This document shows positions 6,418-9,861 of a stretch of DNA of 9,861 nucleotides, piece by piece. Every line of letters begins with the position of its first letter. Position 1 is the first letter of the stretch. The notes under the pieces are model-generated. The model ran no database searches. It was not told the DNA's origin and was given only the letters and a program-made list of their open reading frames with translations. The stretch spans positions 1-9,861 of the forward strand of contig JBDTOI010000152.1 of assembly GCA_039933315.1 (NCBI GenBank), given 5' to 3'. A program made the translations under genes and the position numbers. The stretch comes from DASXRU01 sp039933315 (GTDB taxonomy: Bacteria; Acidobacteriota; Blastocatellia; Pyrinomonadales; Pyrinomonadaceae).

Positions 6418-9255
6418 ATGAAGTTAGGTCTAAAAATCACGCTGGCACTTGGGGTTGTTGCCTTGCTGGTCACGGGCATTCTTACCTATGTGGCTCTGCA
6501 CAACATAGGGATACTGGGCGGGCGGCTGGAATTAGTTTATGCAGACGCGTTTTTGGCATATTCGAAAGCGGAGGCGATTAACGACTCGCTCGACGAGATG
6601 CAGACTGCTCTTGTCATTGCGATTAACGATACAGGAAGTCAACAGCAAAAGGTTTTGGCTGAGGTCGCGCAGCGCGGGCAAGCATTCCCCGCGTTGCTTG
6701 AGAATTACGAAAAGGAATTCGCCATCGCTTCTCAACCAGCGATGCAAGACTTGCTCAAAACTTACGGCGCGCTGGAAGATCAGATGACGCGCGAGCAGAA
6801 TGCGCTCAAGGATGTGAAGCGCGATTATCCATTATTGAAATCCCACAACGAGACAGTTATAGACCTCGTGAAAAAAGGTAAACGGGATGAAGCCAACGCG
6901 CTTTTTCACAGCACTGCTAAGGAAATTCATGACCGGCTTGATGTAAGGACCACCATGTTCATGAAGTTACAGCAAGAACAGGGCGAGTATGCGAGTCGAG
7001 AGGGACGGCGTGTTTTAGCGGTGACCCAAAGGGAGATCGGCATTGCGGTGGTTGCGACACTGTTGCTCGGCATCATCACGATCTTATTGCTCACCCGCAT
7101 CGTTGTTCACCCCCTTCGTGAACTGACATTCGCCACCAAAGAAGTCGCCAAAGGAAATTTATCCTACCCCATCACGATTAAGTCGCAGGATGAGATTGGC
7201 GAACTGGCTTCTTCATTTCGCTCGATGGTAGAGGATTTAAGGCGCACTCAGAGTGAATTGAATGGGGCGAGGGACGAGGCGCTCGAATCGGGGCGCTTGA
7301 AGTCGGAATTCCTTGCCAACATGAGTCATGAGATTCGCACCCCGATGAACGGCGTCATCGGCATGACAGGATTGTTGCTCGACACCGAGCTAACCCAAGA
7401 GCAGCGCGAGTTCACCGAAACTGTTCGATCCAGCGGTGAATCGCTGATGACGATCATCAATGACATTCTCGACTTCTCCAAGATCGAAGCCGGTAAGCTG
7501 CACTTCGAGACGGTGGATTTCGACCTGCACCATGTTGTTGAAGGGACGGTGGAACTTCTGGCCGGACATGCGCAAGCTAAGGGCATCGAGTTTGCCTCGC
7601 TCATTCACAGCGACGTGCCGTCACATCTGCGCGGCGATCCCGGTCGCCTCCGGCAAGTGCTCACTAATCTTGTCGGTAATGCCGTGAAATTCACCGAACG
7701 GGGCGAGGTCATTGTGCGGGCAACGAAAGAGAGCGAAACAGATACTGATGTGACGGTTCGCTTTGCGGTGACCGATACCGGGATTGGTATCTCCGAAGCG
7801 GGACGGCACCGATTATTCCAAGCCTTCACGCAAGCTGATGGTTCGACCACGCGCAGGTACGGTGGCACGGGCTTGGGTTTGGTTATCTCGAAACAACTCG
7901 TTGAGTTGATGGACGGGGAAATTGGTGTGGAGAGCGAGGCTGGGAAAGGCTCAACCTTTTGGTTCACGGCACGGCTGGAGAAACAATCTGCGGGTGCCGC
8001 CGAAGCCGCTGCGCCGTCGGGCTTGGACATGCGTAACTTACGAGTGCTGATCGTGGACGACAACGCGACCAACCGCAAGATTCTGGTTCATCAAACCTCG
8101 TCGTGGGGGATGCTTCCCACAGAAGCTGATGCTGGGCAGCGGGCCCTTGAATTACTCCGCGTTGCGGCGGAACAGTCCAGGCCTTTCGACGTTGTCTTGA
8201 TGGATTTACAAATGCCGGACATGGATGGCTTCGAGCTGGCCCGCATCATTAAGGCTGATCCGAAGATGCGCGCCGTGCCGTTAATACTAATGCCCTCCTT
8301 CGGGCAGCGCGGCGATGGACAGATCGCACGCGAGACCGGCTTTGCTGCCTATCTGACGAAGCCTGTGCGCCAGTCGCAGCTATACGATTGTCTGGTCACA
8401 GTGCTCAACAAATCTGAAATCATACCGACACCCTCACTACCTACAAAACTGGTGACGCGGCACACTCTGGAAGAGGTGACCGCCTTGTCCCGTCGCCTCA
8501 TCCTGATCGCCGAGGACAACATCGTGAACCAGAAGGTGGCCGCGCGCCAGATCGAGAAGCTGGGCTATCGGGCAGATGTGGCGGCGAATGGCCTTGAAGC
8601 GGTTGAGGCCTTATTGAGAATCCCCTACGACCTCGTGCTGATGGACTGCCAGATGCCGGAGATGGACGGTTTTGAAGCGACCGCCGAGATCCGCCGGCGC
8701 GAAGGAGACGGCGCCCATACCCCGATCATCGCGATGACGGCCAATGCTCTGCAAGGTGATCGTGAGAAGTGCCTCGCGGCGGGCATGGACGACTACCTCA
8801 GCAAACCTGTCAAGGTAGAAGAGCTACAAGGGATGCTGGCGCGCTGGCTGGCAGGGTCAGCGAAAGCAGAAGAGGCGGGAAACATCTCCGCCACCGGTGC
8901 TGATTCCGCGCCGGTGGATACAGAGCGGTTGCAGGAATCAGCGGGCGGTGACGAACAACTCCTGTTGGAGCTGGTCGAGATGCAACTGACTCAGATGGGG
9001 GAGAATATAGAGAAACTGCATTTGGCAATCGGAGCGAGCGCGGCAGATGAAGTGAACCGCATCGCACATACTTCCGTCGGCGGGAGCGCCGCGTGCGGCA
9101 TGGTGGCTCTCGTCGCGCCCTTACAGGAGTTGGAGCGCATGGCTGAAGGAGGGAGACTTGCCGGCGCAGACCTGATGCTTGACCGGGTGAGAAAAGAACT
9201 TGAACGCACCAGAGTCTTTCTTAAAGAGTACTTGAAGTTGGAAGATCATGGCTGA
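6418..9255 (+). CDS. Hybrid sensor histidine kinase with two receivers and Hpt
   Basis: Membrane phosphorelay protein, 945 aa. Domains in order: TM at about 7-29; a helical extracytoplasmic sensor at about 30-205, resembling four-helix-bundle (4HB-MCP type) sensors; TM at about 207-229; HAMP at about 228-280; HisKA with SHEIRTP and phospho-His304; HATPase with N-box Asn417-Asn421, DTGIG at 453-457 and GGTGLGL at 482-488; receiver 1 (about 540-664) with Asp547/548, Asp596 and Lys648; receiver 2 (about 693-812) with Glu699/Asp700, phospho-Asp743, Thr774 and Lys796; Hpt (about 834-940) with His884 in AHTSVGGS. This predicts a His304-Asp-His884 relay to an outside regulator, perhaps the one encoded downstream. 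Oddities: receiver 1 has Pro626 where Thr/Ser is expected (LMPS), and the Hpt has Val887 where Lys usually follows the His motif. ATG at 6418 has AAGGG 7 nt upstream. Confidence 0.95.
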   Translation: MKLGLKITLALGVVALLVTGILTYVALHNIGILGGRLELVYADAFLAYSKAEAINDSLDEMQTALVIAINDTGSQQQKVLAEVAQRGQAFPALLENYEKEFAIASQPAMQDLLKTYGALEDQMTREQNALKDVKRDYPLLKSHNETVIDLVKKGKRDEANALFHSTAKEIHDRLDVRTTMFMKLQQEQGEYASREGRRVLAVTQREIGIAVVATLLLGIITILLLTRIVVHPLRELTFATKEVAKGNLSYPITIKSQDEIGELASSFRSMVEDLRRTQSELNGARDEALESGRLKSEFLANMSHEIRTPMNGVIGMTGLLLDTELTQEQREFTETVRSSGESLMTIINDILDFSKIEAGKLHFETVDFDLHHVVEGTVELLAGHAQAKGIEFASLIHSDVPSHLRGDPGRLRQVLTNLVGNAVKFTERGEVIVRATKESETDTDVTVRFAVTDTGIGISEAGRHRLFQAFTQADGSTTRRYGGTGLGLVISKQLVELMDGEIGVESEAGKGSTFWFTARLEKQSAGAAEAAAPSGLDMRNLRVLIVDDNATNRKILVHQTSSWGMLPTEADAGQRALELLRVAAEQSRPFDVVLMDLQMPDMDGFELARIIKADPKMRAVPLILMPSFGQRGDGQIARETGFAAYLTKPVRQSQLYDCLVTVLNKSEIIPTPSLPTKLVTRHTLEEVTALSRRLILIAEDNIVNQKVAARQIEKLGYRADVAANGLEAVEALLRIPYDLVLMDCQMPEMDGFEATAEIRRREGDGAHTPIIAMTANALQGDREKCLAAGMDDYLSKPVKVEELQGMLARWLAGSAKAEEAGNISATGADSAPVDTERLQESAGGDEQLLLELVEMQLTQMGENIEKLHLAIGASAADEVNRIAHTSVGGSAACGMVALVAPLQELERMAEGGRLAGADLMLDRVRKELERTRVFLKEYLKLEDHG

Positions 9256-9271
9256 AGAAGACCGCCATAGG

Positions 9272-9375
9272 TTCGTGTTGCTTCGTGAGATTTCGTATGT
9301 GTTCGTGGATCGTGCGCTTGGATTCGGAGCCACACGATCCACGAAGTCACACTAAACTGCACTAACCGACACGAA
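9272..9375 (+). repeat. Inverted array with exact 10-bp phasing
   Basis: Left arm: TTCGT(G/A) starts at 9272, 9282, 9292 and 9302, exactly every 10 bp. Right arm: CAC(G/T)AA starts at 9340, 9350, 9360 and 9370, also every 10 bp and inverted relative to the left. The innermost part is a perfect 13-bp inverted repeat, TTCGTGGATCGTG (9302-9314) with its complement at 9333-9345, around an 18-nt loop. A run of five T follows at 9382-9386, so the element could end the hybrid-kinase transcript. It could also be a dispersed intergenic repeat; similar TTCGTG/CACGAA runs are remembered from environmental genomes, unchecked. It begins 17 nt after the kinase stop codon. Confidence 0.85.
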
Positions 9376-9445
9376 TAAGAGTTTTTGTGCAAGGCCATGT
9401 GGTATTGAATCCCACAGCTTTCAGGGCAAACTATTATGGGCTGTC

Positions 9446-9861
9446 ATGAGAGTATTAATCGCTGAAGATGATCCGGTCTCGCGCAGGGTGCTGGAAACCA
9501 CACTGCGCAAGTGGGGACATGAAGTGATCCTCACCTCCCACGGGTCAGAAGCGTGGGCCATGCTACAACTCGAAAACACTCCGCCCCTTGCCATCCTCGA
9601 CTGGATGATGCCGGGCATGGATGGCATCGAAGTATGTCGTAGGGTGCGCCTGAAGGATAGCCCCGCCCCTCCTTATATCATTCTGTTAACGGCCAAGAGT
9701 GAGAAGCAGGACGTGGTAGCTGGCTTACAGTCGGGGGCGGATGACTATCTGACCAAGCCCTTTAACCGCGAAGAATTATACGCCCGCGTGCAAGTGGGCA
9801 GGCGCATTGTCGAGTTGCAGCAGAGTTTGGCCGAGCGAGTGCGACAGCTTGAGCGCGGTCG
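9446..9861 (+). CDS. Response regulator, 3' end beyond the window
   Basis: Partial gene: 138 codons from ATG at 9446, frame open to the window end. Residues 1-120 form a receiver with Glu7-Asp8-Asp9, phospho-acceptor Asp52 in LDWMMPGMDG, Thr82 and Lys104 in TKPF, all intact. From about residue 115 a helical, coiled-coil-like stretch (VGRRIVELQQSLAERVRQLE) leads to an unseen output domain. In related proteins such a linker leads to a GGDEF domain or a short Cys-containing domain, so the output cannot be named. It lies 190 bp after the hybrid kinase and is the nearest candidate to receive phosphate from that kinase's Hpt. No clear Shine-Dalgarno is seen. An ATG at 9436 is out of frame. Confidence 0.88.
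   Translation, partial: MRVLIAEDDPVSRRVLETTLRKWGHEVILTSHGSEAWAMLQLENTPPLAILDWMMPGMDGIEVCRRVRLKDSPAPPYIILLTAKSEKQDVVAGLQSGADDYLTKPFNREELYARVQVGRRIVELQQSLAERVRQLERG

Overview
The window is about 9.9 kb of bacterial chromosome, GC-moderate, with every recognisable gene on the + strand. Three things suggest an Acidobacteriota-like lineage, possibly Blastocatellia: a free-standing Lon substrate-binding-domain protein beside a MoaD-MoaE fusion, many hybrid two-component proteins, and intergenic short-period repeat arrays. This is recalled family resemblance, not a search result. There is no rRNA, tRNA or CRISPR array, and no exosortase or PEP-CTERM gene.

Region 1 (1-4152) is a signalling cluster. 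A membrane-bound sensor histidine kinase with a PrsK-like kinase core is followed by a PrsR-like sigma-54 activator (receiver, AAA+, Fis-type HTH) and a receiver-only protein whose sequence resembles the activator's own receiver. The activator and receiver-only genes each have a good -24/-12 (sigma-54) element upstream. Both leaders also carry the short motif CAGAACC or its complement. I infer a feedback circuit in which the activator drives its own gene and the receiver-only gene.

Region 2 (4151-5899) begins with a heptamer repeat array whose second half is inverted. It starts on the last two bases of the receiver gene's stop codon. The array is followed by a sigma-70-like promoter, a Lon-domain protein and a fused MoaD-MoaE molybdopterin synthase, which probably form one transcript.

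Region 3 (5900-6417) holds a truncated tyrosine recombinase C-terminus, a scar of a mobile element, and otherwise no gene.

Region 4 (6418-9861) is a second signalling locus: a 945-aa hybrid kinase (4HB-like sensor, HAMP, HisKA, HATPase, two receivers, Hpt), then a 104-bp inverted array with 10-bp phasing, then a response regulator cut off by the window end. The most unusual signals are the sigma-54 feedback layout and the two inverted, strictly periodic intergenic arrays.
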